Shown piece after piece: positions 15,095-23,421 of a DNA stretch of 31,549 nucleotides. This stretch comes from DATAEG01 sp051001975 (lineage in GTDB: Bacteria > Actinomycetota > Actinomycetes > Mycobacteriales > Jatrophihabitantaceae). The notes under the pieces are model-generated. The model saw nothing but the letters and a program-made list of their open reading frames with translations. It searched no databases and was not told where the DNA came from. The position numbers and the translations under genes were made by a program. Each line of letters begins with the position of its first letter. The first letter of the stretch is position 1. The stretch spans positions 1 to 31,549 of the forward strand of contig JBPCMU010000074.1 of the NCBI GenBank assembly GCA_051001975.1, given 5' to 3'.

Positions 15095-16501
15095 TCAGAG
15101 CAGGGCGAGGCCCGGGTCGGCGAGCACTCCGGCGACGTCGGCGAGGAACTCCGAGCCAGCTTGCCCATCGACGAGGCGGTGGTCGAAGGAGACGGCGAGC
15201 TGAGTGACCCAGCGCGGCTCGATCGTCTCGACGCCGTCGCGCTGCGTGACCCAGGGCGCCCGGCGGACCGCGCCGAACGCGACGATCGCCGACTCACCCG
15301 GGTTGATGATCGGAGTGCCGGTGTCGATGCCGAACACACCGACGTTCGTGATCGTGATCGTGCCGCCGGACATGTCTGCGGGGGTGGTTCGGCCGGCCCG
15401 GGCCGTCTCGGTCAGGGTGGTCAGCTCGTCGGCCAACTCGCGCAAAGAGAGCGCATCGGCATCCTTGATGTTCGGCACGATGAGACCGCGATCCGTTGCC
15501 GCGGCGATACCCAGGTTCACGTAGTTCTTGATGACGATCTCGCCGGCCGCCTCGTCCCAGGCGGCGTTGATGATCGGGGTACGCCGGGCTGCCCAGATGA
15601 CCGCCCGGGCAAGGAAGAGCAGCGGGCTCACCTTGACACCGGCGAACTCCGGCCGAGCGCCCACCCGCTTGCGCAGTTCCATCATCGCGGAGACGTCGAC
15701 GGTGACGAACTCAGTGACGTGCGGCGCGGTGAACGCCGAGGACACCATCGCTGCGGCGGTGTGCTTGCGGACGCCTTTGATCGGGATGCGCTGCTCCCGC
15801 GCGCCGTTGTCGGCCGCAGCGGGTCGCGAGGCGCCGCCATTGGCGGCGGCCTCAATGTCGGCTCGGGACACGGTGCCGTTCGGACCGGAGGGCACCACCG
15901 CGCCGAGATCCACCCCGAGGTTTTTGGCGAGCTTGCGCACCGGGGGTTTCGCCAGCGCGCGGGAGCTGCCGGCAACCGGCGGACTGGACGCTTCGGAGAC
16001 GGACGCAGTCGGCATCTGCTCTACTGCCGGCGGCGTGGCCGAGGTGGCCTGCTCGGCGCCGGGGTAGTGGTCGAAGGCGAGCTGCGCGTTCGGAGTGACC
16101 ACCTCGTCCGCGGCCGGCGCGGTCTTGCGTGGCCGACGGCTGACCGCACCGGAGCGCGGTCCGTAGCCGACCAGCACGGCGGTGCGGCCGGTGTCTGCGG
16201 CTGGCGGCTCTGTCGGTGCGGCCACGGCCGGGTCGGCGGCAGCGGGCGCCGCTTCGCCACCGATGTCGATGGTGATGATCGGCGTGCCGACCTCGACGGT
16301 GGCGCCCGGCTCGGCATGCAGTTCCGCGACGACGCCGGCGAACGGAGACGGCAGCTCGACGGCCGCCTTCGCGGTCTCGACCTCGACGAGGGTCTGGTTC
16401 ACCGTCACCGTGTCGCCGGGCTGAACCGACCAGGTGAGGATGTCGGCTTCGGTCAGGCCTTCGCCGACGTCCGGGAGCTTGAACTGTCTGAGGTTGGGCA
16501 C
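15095..16501 (-). CDS. bkdC: Branched-chain 2-oxo acid dehydrogenase E2 (lipoyl acyltransferase)
   Basis: A 468-residue dihydrolipoamide acyltransferase. Order of parts: one lipoyl domain at residues 1-80 with the lipoylated Lys45 in VETAKAAVEL; a long Ala/Pro-rich linker; an E1/E3-binding domain (PPVRKLAKNLGVDLGAVVPS); a second linker; and the catalytic domain ending in SFDHRLVDG, with His441 and Asp445 as active-site residues. The protein passes the acyl group to CoA in the complex that oxidises the keto acids of Val, Leu and Ile. It starts at GTG 16501, 41 bases after the E1-beta gene, as the last gene of the bkdABC operon. No E3 gene lies nearby, so a shared lipoamide dehydrogenase is likely. 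Confidence 0.93.
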   Translation of the reverse strand: MPNLRQFKLPDVGEGLTEADILTWSVQPGDTVTVNQTLVEVETAKAAVELPSPFAGVVAELHAEPGATVEVGTPIITIDIGGEAAPAAADPAVAAPTEPPAADTGRTAVLVGYGPRSGAVSRRPRKTAPAADEVVTPNAQLAFDHYPGAEQATSATPPAVEQMPTASVSEASSPPVAGSSRALAKPPVRKLAKNLGVDLGAVVPSGPNGTVSRADIEAAANGGASRPAAADNGAREQRIPIKGVRKHTAAAMVSSAFTAPHVTEFVTVDVSAMMELRKRVGARPEFAGVKVSPLLFLARAVIWAARRTPIINAAWDEAAGEIVIKNYVNLGIAAATDRGLIVPNIKDADALSLRELADELTTLTETARAGRTTPADMSGGTITITNVGVFGIDTGTPIINPGESAIVAFGAVRRAPWVTQRDGVETIEPRWVTQLAVSFDHRLVDGQAGSEFLADVAGVLADPGLALL

Positions 16502-16542
16502 GTGTGCGAGTCTCCGCTGATCAGTAGGAAGTCAGAAGGCGG

Positions 16543-17517
16543 TCAGTAGGCAAGGGAACGGTCGACGGCGTCGAGGATGCGGTCGATGTCGGGCAACCAC
16601 TCCTCCTCGATCCGGCTGGCCGGGTAGGGGGTGTCGAAGCCGCCGACGCGCAGCACCGGCGCCTCCAGCGAGTAGAACGCCTTCTCCTGGACGCGCGCAG
16701 CGACCTCCGCCCCGAGGCCTAGGTTCACCGGCGCCTCGTGGACGGTGATGAGGTGGCCGGTGCGCTGCACCGACTCGATGACCGTCGGGATGTCGATCGG
16801 TGAGAGCGAACGCAAATCGATGACCTCGAGCTCGCGGCCCTCCTCGGCAGCGGCGGTGGCCGCCTCAAGCGCGGTGATGACCATCGGTCCGTACGCGACG
16901 ATCGTCGCGTCCCGGCCAGGGCGGACCACCCGGGCCTTGTGCAGTGGTCCGGGCTCGGCGTCCGGGTCGACCTCGGCCTTGGTCCAGTACCGGCGCTTCG
17001 GCTCGAAGAAGACCACCGGGTCGTCCGTGGCGATCGCCTGCTGGATCATGAAATAAGCGTCGACGGGGTTGGAGCAGGCGACCACCTTGAGCCCGGCGGT
17101 ATGCGCGAAGTAGGCCTCGGGGGATTCGGAGTGGTGCTCCACCGCGCCGATGCCTCCGCCGAACGGGATCCGAATGACGATCGGCATCCGCACCGCGCCG
17201 GCCGAGCGGTTGTGGAACTTCGCGACCTGGCTGACGATCTGGTCGAAGGCCGGGTAGACGAACCCGTCGAACTGGATCTCACACACCGGGCGGTAGCCGC
17301 GGATGGCCATCCCGACCGCGGTGCCGATGATCCCGGACTCGGCCAGCGGGGTGTCGATCACCCGGGCCTCGCCGAAGTCCTTCTGCAGCCCGTCGGTGAT
17401 CCGGAAGACGCCGCCGAGCTTGCCGATGTCCTCGCCCATGAGGACGACCTTCGGGTTGTCCTCCATGGCCTTGCGCAGCCCGGCATTGAGCGACTTCGCC
17501 ATGCTCATCGTGGTCAT
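16543..17517 (-). CDS. bkdB: Branched-chain 2-oxo acid dehydrogenase E1 beta subunit
   Basis: A 324-residue transketolase-like E1 beta subunit. Recognisable parts are VVLMGEDIGKLGGVFRITDG near the N terminus, RVIDTPLAESGIIGTAVGMA, the PVCEIQFDGFVYPAFDQI region that lines the thiamine pyrophosphate site, and the C-terminal LITVHEAPVNLGLGAEVAA domain. It pairs with the alpha subunit to decarboxylate branched-chain keto acids and acylate the lipoyl group of E2. Its ATG overlaps the bkdA stop by ATGA, and a GGAGG ribosome site lies just upstream, so translation is coupled. Pyruvate dehydrogenase E1 beta is the main alternative; the companions favour Bkd. Confidence 0.93.
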   Translation of the reverse strand: MTTMSMAKSLNAGLRKAMEDNPKVVLMGEDIGKLGGVFRITDGLQKDFGEARVIDTPLAESGIIGTAVGMAIRGYRPVCEIQFDGFVYPAFDQIVSQVAKFHNRSAGAVRMPIVIRIPFGGGIGAVEHHSESPEAYFAHTAGLKVVACSNPVDAYFMIQQAIATDDPVVFFEPKRRYWTKAEVDPDAEPGPLHKARVVRPGRDATIVAYGPMVITALEAATAAAEEGRELEVIDLRSLSPIDIPTVIESVQRTGHLITVHEAPVNLGLGAEVAARVQEKAFYSLEAPVLRVGGFDTPYPASRIEEEWLPDIDRILDAVDRSLAY

Positions 17518-18686
17518 CGGACACCTCCGTAGGCCGGGGTGGGCTCGCTCGTCCCTGGGTGTGTCGCAGCGTGGCCCTCGCCCTCGAACGACTCGAGATA
17601 GGCGGCGTACTCATCACGCTGCTCGCGCAGTTCGTCGGTCATCTCGACGTTCACGTAGTCGAACGCGGACAACGGGCTCGGGTCGGGCAGCGCACGGCAG
17701 CCGGCCCGGACGTGCTCGGCCAGCTTCTCGCTCTCGTCGTCCAGGTCGGTGAAGAACGACGCGTCGGTGTCGGTGTGCCGGGTCAGGTAGGAGCGCACCC
17801 GGGCCAGCGGGTCCTTCAACCGCCAGCGCTCGGTCTCGTCCATGACCCGGTAACGGGTCGGGTCGTCGGACGTGGTGTGCGCGCCCATCCGGTAGGTGAA
17901 CGCCTCGATGAGATACGGCCCCTGCCCGGACCGCGCGTAATCCAGCGCGCCGCGGGTGACCGCGAGCGAGGCGAGCACGTCGTTGCCGTCGATGCGCAGG
18001 CCGGGGAATCCGAACCCACTGGCCCGCTGGAACAGCGGCACCCGGGTCTGGCGCTCGACCGGCTCGGAGATCGCCCACTGGTTGTTCTGGCAGAAGAACA
18101 CCACCGGCAGGTTGCCCGCCGCCGCCCAGACGAAGGACTCGTTGACGTCGCCCTGGCTGGTCGCGCCGTCACCGAAGAAGGCAAGCACGGCGGTGTCCCG
18201 ATCGGGGTTGCCGGTGCCGACGGCGTCGTCACGCATCACGCCCATCGCGTAGCCCGCCGCGTGCAGTGTCTGCGCGCCGATGACGATCGTGTAGAGGTTG
18301 AAGTTGTTCGCCAGCGGATCCCAACCGCCGAGGTTGGTGCCGCGGAACATGCCGAGCAGCACCAGCGGGTCGACCTCGCGGCACCAGGCGACGCCGTGCT
18401 CGCGGTAGGTCGGGAACGCCATGTCCTGGGTCTTCAGCGCCCGGCCGGCGCCGACCTGGGCGGCTTCCTGACCGAGGCACGAGGCCCACAGTCCGAGTTC
18501 ACCCTGCCGCTGCAGCGCGGTCGCCTCGCTGTCGATCCGGCGCACCAGCACCAGGTCGCGGTAGAGCGAACGGATCTCCTCGTCGGAGATCGTCAAAGGC
18601 CAGTCGGGGTGCTCCACCCGCTCGCCCTCGGGCGTCAACAGCTGGATGAGGTCCGGCTCCGGGTGGATCTGATGCTCGAGCGTCAC
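17514..18686 (-). CDS. bkdA: Branched-chain 2-oxo acid dehydrogenase E1 alpha subunit
   Basis: A 390-residue thiamine pyrophosphate-dependent E1 alpha subunit. The cofactor motif runs from GDG at residues 172-174 (FFGDGATSQGDVNES) to NN at 201-202 (CQNNQWAIS). The phosphorylation-loop-like segment YRMGAHTTSDDPTRY is present, as in branched-chain E1 alpha. Length and order match mycobacterial BkdA-BkdB-BkdC. The start is GTG 18686 with AGGAG nine bases upstream. It is first in the operon and divergent from the glutathione peroxidase across about 260 bases, where I see no gene other than a possible 18-codon leader and no clear promoter consensus. Confidence 0.93.
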   Translation of the reverse strand: MTLEHQIHPEPDLIQLLTPEGERVEHPDWPLTISDEEIRSLYRDLVLVRRIDSEATALQRQGELGLWASCLGQEAAQVGAGRALKTQDMAFPTYREHGVAWCREVDPLVLLGMFRGTNLGGWDPLANNFNLYTIVIGAQTLHAAGYAMGVMRDDAVGTGNPDRDTAVLAFFGDGATSQGDVNESFVWAAAGNLPVVFFCQNNQWAISEPVERQTRVPLFQRASGFGFPGLRIDGNDVLASLAVTRGALDYARSGQGPYLIEAFTYRMGAHTTSDDPTRYRVMDETERWRLKDPLARVRSYLTRHTDTDASFFTDLDDESEKLAEHVRAGCRALPDPSPLSAFDYVNVEMTDELREQRDEYAAYLESFEGEGHAATHPGTSEPTPAYGGVR

Positions 18687-18892
18687 TGCACGGCACTCCT
18701 CGCACTAGATACGCGACACCACGGGTTCTCCGGATGCTCACGCGAATGGCGATAGCGGTGGGATCACCTCGTTCGTACAGGGGTGGCGCACGGCGGAGGT
18801 ACCCAGGGGTTCCTAGCATATCCGTGACGCAGGCCACTCGACGCCGGACCGTGGCATCAGTGGCCGCTGGCACATCCGGTGACGGTGGCAGC

Positions 18893-18949
18893 ATGGACAA
18901 CGCCGATGCGATCGCGCACCGACTGTCTGACGAAGTGGGGACCCGATGA
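18893..18949 (+). CDS. Possible 18-residue leader peptide overlapping gpx start
   Basis: ATG 18893 opens MDNADAIAHRLSDEVGTR, and its TGA overlaps the ATG of the glutathione peroxidase gene as ATGA. The overlap could couple translation of the two. The ribosome site is weak (GGTGG), and the peptide has no recognisable motif. It could equally be chance. Confidence 0.25.
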   Translation: MDNADAIAHRLSDEVGTR

Positions 18950-19440
18950 GTGACCTTCTCGACCTGCCGGTGACCACCCTGACCGGGGAGGCAACGACGT
19001 TCGGCCGGCTCGCCTCCGGCCGGCTCGCGCTGGTGGTCAACTTGGCCAGCCGCTGTGGGCTCACTCCGCAGTACGCCGGGTTGGAGAAACTGCACGAGAA
19101 GTTCGCCGATCGCGGCTTCACCGTGCTCGGCTTCCCGTGCAACCAGTTCGGTGGGCAGGAACCCGGCACCACCGAGGAGATCGCCGAGTTCTGCTCGGCG
19201 ACCTACGGCGTCACCTTCCCGATGTCGGCCAAGATCGACGTCAACGGCGCCGAGCGTGACCCGGTCTTCCAGGACCTCACCACGATGACCGATGCCGACG
19301 GCGAGGCCGGGGACATCCAATGGAACTTCGAGAAGTTCCTCGTCGGATCCGATGGTCAGGTGCTCGGCCGGTTCCGGCCGCGCACCGAGCCGGACGCTCC
19401 CGAGATCCGCGCTGCCATCGAAGCCGCGCGCCCCGCCTAG
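18946..19440 (+). CDS. Glutathione peroxidase family protein (thiol peroxidase)
   Basis: A 164-residue peroxidase of the GPx family, reducing hydrogen or lipid peroxides. The catalytic residue is Cys37 in NLASRCGLTPQY (Cys form, not selenocysteine). The other signatures are LGFPCNQFGGQEPG at 61-74 and WNFEKFL at 126-132, giving the Gln and Trp/Asn of the active site. Cys65 and Cys83 are also present; Cys83 is well placed as a resolving Cys, so electrons probably come from thioredoxin or mycothiol-linked systems, since actinobacteria generally lack glutathione. GGGG lies 5-8 bases upstream of the ATG. It is divergent from bkdABC. Confidence 0.93.
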   Translation: MSDLLDLPVTTLTGEATTFGRLASGRLALVVNLASRCGLTPQYAGLEKLHEKFADRGFTVLGFPCNQFGGQEPGTTEEIAEFCSATYGVTFPMSAKIDVNGAERDPVFQDLTTMTDADGEAGDIQWNFEKFLVGSDGQVLGRFRPRTEPDAPEIRAAIEAARPA

Positions 19441-19532
19441 CGCGGTTCGGGAGGCGGCCCGACTCGGGAGGAGGTCCCGCGGCGCCAGGCGATCGTGCTC
19501 AGTGGCGCCGGATGCTCAGCAGCTCCGGGTGC

Positions 19533-19916
19533 TCAGTCGGAGGCGCTGCCCTGCTCGCGGGCTCTGCCCTGCTCGCGGGCTCTGCGCCGCTGCTCCTCGG
19601 CACGCCTGCGAACCACGGCGAGGAACTCGGCGTCGTCATCCGGATTCGTCGCCTCCGGCGTTGCGGACAGCGCGCCCGGTCGGGCCATCGCGTAGTTGCC
19701 TTTGTGCGGGCGGGTCGCACCCTTGACCGAACCAGTCGGCCGACCGGCGACCAGCCAGGCAATCGATCCGACGTCGGCGAGCAGCACCACGATCAGCAGC
19801 CACACCAGCTTCGGCAGGTTGCGAACCGCCGACTCGTCGGTCGTGATGACGTCGATGATGCAGAACAGCCAGAGGCCGAACAGTGCGAGACCCACGAATC
19901 CGTCGGCGAAGAGCAT
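19533..19916 (-). CDS. Small membrane protein with PLDc_N-like domain
   Basis: A 127-residue protein. ATG 19916 is chosen because GGAGG lies five bases upstream and the hydrophobic domain starts at once. Two membrane helices lie at about residues 4-22 and 36-56 (FVGLALFGLWLFCIIDVI and LPKLVWLLIVVLLADVGSIAWLV). The pattern W-L-F-C-I-I-D-V-I then LPKLVWLL followed by GSIAWLVAGRP matches the PLDc_N (phospholipase D N-terminal-like) family of small actinobacterial membrane proteins. The C-terminal tail is cytoplasmic, Arg/Glu/Gln-rich and carries an exact hexapeptide repeat (RAREQG twice). No catalytic HKD motif is present, so enzyme activity is not implied. Confidence 0.85.
   Translation of the reverse strand: MLFADGFVGLALFGLWLFCIIDVITTDESAVRNLPKLVWLLIVVLLADVGSIAWLVAGRPTGSVKGATRPHKGNYAMARPGALSATPEATNPDDDAEFLAVVRRRAEEQRRRAREQGRAREQGSASD
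19546..19581. repeat. Perfect 18-base tandem duplication in coding sequence
   Basis: Two exact copies of an 18-base unit (19546-19563 and 19564-19581), followed by a decayed partial third. It adds six codons per copy and keeps the reading frame of the membrane protein gene (AREQGR repeated). The exact identity points to a recent slippage or duplication, and copy number may vary between strains. Confidence 0.9.
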
Positions 19917-20089
19917 GCGAACCTCCATCGAGATGAGCAGCCGCGGACGCAATCGTGGGCAGCGGCGCACATCATGACACCCGCACGCCGGCCAGACCAG
20001 AGTCAGCAGTGTCGGAAAGGTGCCGCAACTGTGCTCGATGCCGGTACAGGCGGCCCGTTTCCGGCGCGTGCGGCGATTTTCCGACAGGA

Positions 20090-22114
20090 CTACGGCGCGA
20101 GTTCCTGCGGCAGCGGGTCGGAGTGGACCACGACCAGCCGCGAGACCGCGCGGGTCAGCACGACGTAGAGGCGGCGCAGGCCACCGAGCCGATCAGGCTC
20201 GGCGGCCACGATCTCGGCAGGTTCGGCAACCACCACGGAGTCGAACTCGAGGCCCTTCGCGACCGAGGCAGGGACGACGCTCACCCTGGTGTCGGCCTCG
20301 TCGTCCAGCAGGCTTGCCTCGATCCCGACGCCGATGAGGTCGGCGAGGACGGCCGCGGCCAGCGCATCGGGAACGATGACGCCGACCGAGCCGTCGAACA
20401 CCAGGCAGTCGCGCACCGCATCGTCCACCCCGCCACCGGGCACGAAGCGCAAGGCCTGCGCACCGGAGCGCACAGAGCGGGCCGCCGACACCGACGGAGC
20501 GATGTGCGGCAGCAGCCGGTTCGCCACCGAGATGACCTCGTCAGGAACGCGGTAGCCGACGGTGAGCGGACGGATCGGCGCGCCCGGATGACCGAGGTGG
20601 GACAGCGTGTCCTCCCAGCTGCCCACCGCCCACGGGGTCGTCGCCTGCGCCAGGTCGCCGAGCACCGTCACCGAACCGAGCGGCGCGCGCCGGGCGATCG
20701 CCCGGCACTGCATCGCGGAGAGGTCCTGGGCCTCGTCGACCACGACGTGAACGTAGGAGTCGGCGCCGTCCAGCAACCCGATCAGCTCGTCCACCAGCAC
20801 GGCGTCGGCAGGCGTCCACGCAGCCGTGCGCAGCGACCGCGGCGGTGTCGGCCAGGCCAGCAGGGCGCGCTCCGTGTCGTCCAACGTCGTCGCCGAGGCG
20901 CGGCGCAGTAGATCCGGATCGGCGTAGAGCCGAGCGAGGAGGGCCCGGCCGTCTAGAGCCGGCCAGACCGCATCGACGAAGTCGCGTACCGGCTTCGACC
21001 TCGCCACCCGCGCGGTGTCGGCATCACTCGGCGCGCCACCGCCGGCTTCGCGCTGGCGGCGCACATCTTCGGCGATCTTCAACCGCAGCCGATCGCGGGC
21101 AGCGTTCCAGCGCAGCGCGCCCTGGGTTACGTCGCGCCGGACGTCGTCGACGTAGCGGCGCAGCCATCGCTCACCGACGCGGTAGCGCTTCGTCCCGACG
21201 AGGATGAGTACGTCGTCGACTGGCTTCGCCACGTGCCCCAGCACCGCGCGGCGCAGCACATCGGCCATCCGTGCATCACCCTTGAGCACTGCCGTTGCGA
21301 CACTCTCGTCGGCGCGGACCTCCACGTGATCGACGAGATCCGCCACGGTCGCCTGCGCGATGCCGCCCTCACCGAGGGCCGGGAGCACCTGGGCGATGTA
21401 GTGCAGGAAGGCCTTGTTGGGCCCAACCACCAGCACCCCCGTGCGTCGCAGCCGGTCCGGATACGTGTAGAGCAGATAGGCGGCGCGGTGCAGCCCGACC
21501 GCGGTCTTGCCGGTGCCGGGCGCACCCTGCACCGCGAGCGACGTGTCGAGGTCGGCGCGGACCAGATCGTCCTGATCGGGCTGGATGGTGGCGACGATGT
21601 CGCGCATCGGGCCGACCCGCGGGCGCTCGATCTCCTCGCGGAGGATCTCCGACGAGAGGCCCAGGCCCTCGCCGCGTTCGAGGTGCTCGTCCTCGTAGGA
21701 GGAGAGTTCGCCGTGCGCGTCGAATCCGAAGCGCCGGCGCAGGCCGATGCTCATCGGGTCGGTCGGGGTGGCCCGGTAGAAGCCGCGGGCGATCGGCGCA
21801 CGCCAGTCGATCACGATCGGTTCGTGGTGCTCGTCGCGGACGTGCCGACGGCCGATGTGCAGCGACTCCTGAACGTGGGTCGTCTCTTCGGTGCGATCGA
21901 CTCGGCCGAAGAACGGCGGCGCATCAGGATCTGCGCTGAGGTGCGCGATCCGCTCCGCGCGGATCTTGCCGAGGGCGAAGCTGGTGAGTTCGTCGGCGGA
22001 GGTGTCGAGAATTCCTTCGGCGGAGATCTGCATGTCGACGAGGCAAGCGCGAGCACGCTGCATGTGCTTGCGCTCGGTTAGCAGGGCTGGATCGTCTACT
22101 GAATTCGCGCTCAC
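20090..22114 (-). CDS. helR: HelD/HelR-type RNA polymerase-associated ATPase
   Basis: A 674-residue superfamily 1 ATPase like actinobacterial class II HelD/HelR, which pries stalled or rifampicin-bound RNA polymerase from DNA. Walker A GAPGTGKT is at residues 197-204, Walker B VVVDEAQD at 457-464, followed by the family-typical VLGDLAQATTPWAVGSWED. The helicase C-terminal motif KGLEFDSVVVAEP and final LYVVLTRAVSRLVVVH are present. A short charged N-terminal helix region (residues 10-65) precedes the FGRVDR and VIDWRAP motifs. The GTG start at 22114 has no ribosome site, but TAACGT ends nine bases upstream, which would fit leaderless translation. I found no copy of the rifamycin-associated inverted element in front of it. 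A role in rifamycin tolerance is inferred from homologues only. Confidence 0.88.
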   Translation of the reverse strand: MSANSVDDPALLTERKHMQRARACLVDMQISAEGILDTSADELTSFALGKIRAERIAHLSADPDAPPFFGRVDRTEETTHVQESLHIGRRHVRDEHHEPIVIDWRAPIARGFYRATPTDPMSIGLRRRFGFDAHGELSSYEDEHLERGEGLGLSSEILREEIERPRVGPMRDIVATIQPDQDDLVRADLDTSLAVQGAPGTGKTAVGLHRAAYLLYTYPDRLRRTGVLVVGPNKAFLHYIAQVLPALGEGGIAQATVADLVDHVEVRADESVATAVLKGDARMADVLRRAVLGHVAKPVDDVLILVGTKRYRVGERWLRRYVDDVRRDVTQGALRWNAARDRLRLKIAEDVRRQREAGGGAPSDADTARVARSKPVRDFVDAVWPALDGRALLARLYADPDLLRRASATTLDDTERALLAWPTPPRSLRTAAWTPADAVLVDELIGLLDGADSYVHVVVDEAQDLSAMQCRAIARRAPLGSVTVLGDLAQATTPWAVGSWEDTLSHLGHPGAPIRPLTVGYRVPDEVISVANRLLPHIAPSVSAARSVRSGAQALRFVPGGGVDDAVRDCLVFDGSVGVIVPDALAAAVLADLIGVGIEASLLDDEADTRVSVVPASVAKGLEFDSVVVAEPAEIVAAEPDRLGGLRRLYVVLTRAVSRLVVVHSDPLPQELAP

Positions 22115-22196
22115 GATTGTTCGACGTTACGGCGCCGAGCAAGCGATTTGCGTCGCCGAGACGTGCCATCGCAGACGGTGGTTCATACTGCCGATC

Positions 22197-22776
22197 GTGC
22201 CGGTTCGCAATCGCCCGAAGCGACCATCTGGCCTGGCGTCAGTTCATCTTGCCGGCCGCACGATCGTCCTCGTGGGTTCGGTAAATGGCATTGATCTCGC
22301 TGGCCGGCATGTCGTGGTTCACGGTGACAGGTCCGAACGTCATCACCGCTACGTCTCAGGACGGCGACCTGCCCACAGTTGGACCTCTTGTCTTTGTCAG
22401 CCCACACGTTGGCTCGCACCATTCCTGGCTGGTGTGGACGCTGTTCGTCGTATGCGTGCTGGCCGCTGCAGGGGCTGGTCTGCGCAGGTCCGGCCGGTCT
22501 GTGGTGGCTGGCATCGTCGCGGACATCCTTGCGGCATTGCTCATCCTGCACGCTGGTGTCCGGGTGGTTGTTCCTCGATTGATCATCGATGCCGCAGCGC
22601 TGCCACCGGATACGAAGGTCAACGTCCAGGTCGGGTTCTGGTTCGTTCTCGTTGGCTTCGCCTTGATCGGACTGGGCGCCGCAGTGAGTCTCACCATCTC
22701 AGCTCATTCCGACCCGCGGCCGTCGGACCACGTCGGAGGCGCCGGATGGGCGACGCAATCACCGGCGAGCCCTTGA
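22197..22776 (+). CDS. Membrane protein of unknown function, possibly frameshifted
   Basis: From ATG 22285 the frame encodes 163 residues with three hydrophobic segments after a short N terminus: WLVWTLFVVCVLAAAGAGL, SVVAGIVADILAALLILHAG and VGFWFVLVGFALIGLGAAVSL. The loop SWFTVTGPNVITATSQDGD precedes them. A TAA lies directly before this ATG and there is no ribosome site. In the neighbouring frame, GTG 22197 opens a basic N terminus followed by RTIVLVGSV, which would join MALISLAGMSWF as one complete first membrane helix if a single A were removed from GTAAATG at 22281-22287. I therefore give 22197 as the likely ancestral start. Overall shape resembles small actinobacterial four-helix membrane proteins. 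Function unknown. It probably heads an operon with the next two genes. Confidence 0.6.
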
Positions 22777-22806
22777 CCCCAGCACTCTTGCTGCGATGAT
22801 TCGGCC

Positions 22807-23421
22807 ATGACCGATGTGTCGCGATCGCCGAACGCCGCAGTCGAGCCCGGGCCGAACTGGAAGCGGCGGCTGACGATAGGCGGCATCGCGCTGGTCGTGC
22901 TGATCGTGTTCATCCTCTTCGCCCGCGCGTTCTTCCCGCGGTGGTGGGCGCAGCGGATCGGCTCGCAGGTCGATCGGAGTTTCGCCGGCGGCATCTGGTG
23001 GGGCTTGTTCTACGGGATCATCTTCACCCTCCTGCCGATCGTCGTGCTGCGCCAAGCCTTTCGGCGACGCTTCGACCGCCGATGGAAAGCCGGCATCGTG
23101 CTGCTCGCCGTCATCCTGGCGATCCCGAACCTGCTGACCCTGTCGATCGTGCTCGGCGAGGGCAACGCCGCACACGCCGGGCAGCGGATCATGGACACCG
23201 AGGCGCCGGCGTTCCGCTGGGCGACGCTGATCGGCGCGATCATCGGCGCACTGGGCGCGGTGTTCATCCAGTATCTGGTCAGCTCCCGGCGTCGTCGCGG
23301 CAAGGATCTCGCCCGGGTGCACCGCGCGGAGGATGACAAGAAGTCGATCCGGCAGGCCCGCGAACGCGCCGACCGGGCCGAGTCAGAGCGTGACGAGCCG
23401 GGCCCCTCGACGACCTCGTGA
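22807..23421 (+). CDS. Four-helix membrane protein of unknown function
   Basis: A 204-residue protein with predicted membrane helices at about residues 22-43, 61-82, 94-115 and 138-160. The N terminus is hydrophilic and the last 45 residues form a highly charged tail (RRRRGKDLARVHRAEDD and onward) that is probably cytoplasmic. The pattern FPRWWAQRIGSQVD then GIWWGLFYGIIFTLLP recalls conserved actinobacterial proteins usually labelled permease, but no transport motif is visible. The stop overlaps the GTG of the following glucosidase gene as GTGA, so the two are translationally coupled. The start ATG 22807 follows the previous gene by 30 bases and lacks a strong ribosome site. Confidence 0.85.
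   Translation: MTDVSRSPNAAVEPGPNWKRRLTIGGIALVVLIVFILFARAFFPRWWAQRIGSQVDRSFAGGIWWGLFYGIIFTLLPIVVLRQAFRRRFDRRWKAGIVLLAVILAIPNLLTLSIVLGEGNAAHAGQRIMDTEAPAFRWATLIGAIIGALGAVFIQYLVSSRRRRGKDLARVHRAEDDKKSIRQARERADRAESERDEPGPSTTS

Noticed and set aside
15089..16549. Open frame of 486 codons opposite bkdC
   Set aside because: Antisense to a certain lipoyl acyltransferase gene, with no recognisable domain and composition typical of a shadow frame.
22112..22170. Rifamycin-associated element upstream of the HelR-like gene
   Set aside because: No CTTGCGGCAAG-like inverted repeat is present in the upstream region, so rifamycin induction cannot be supported.
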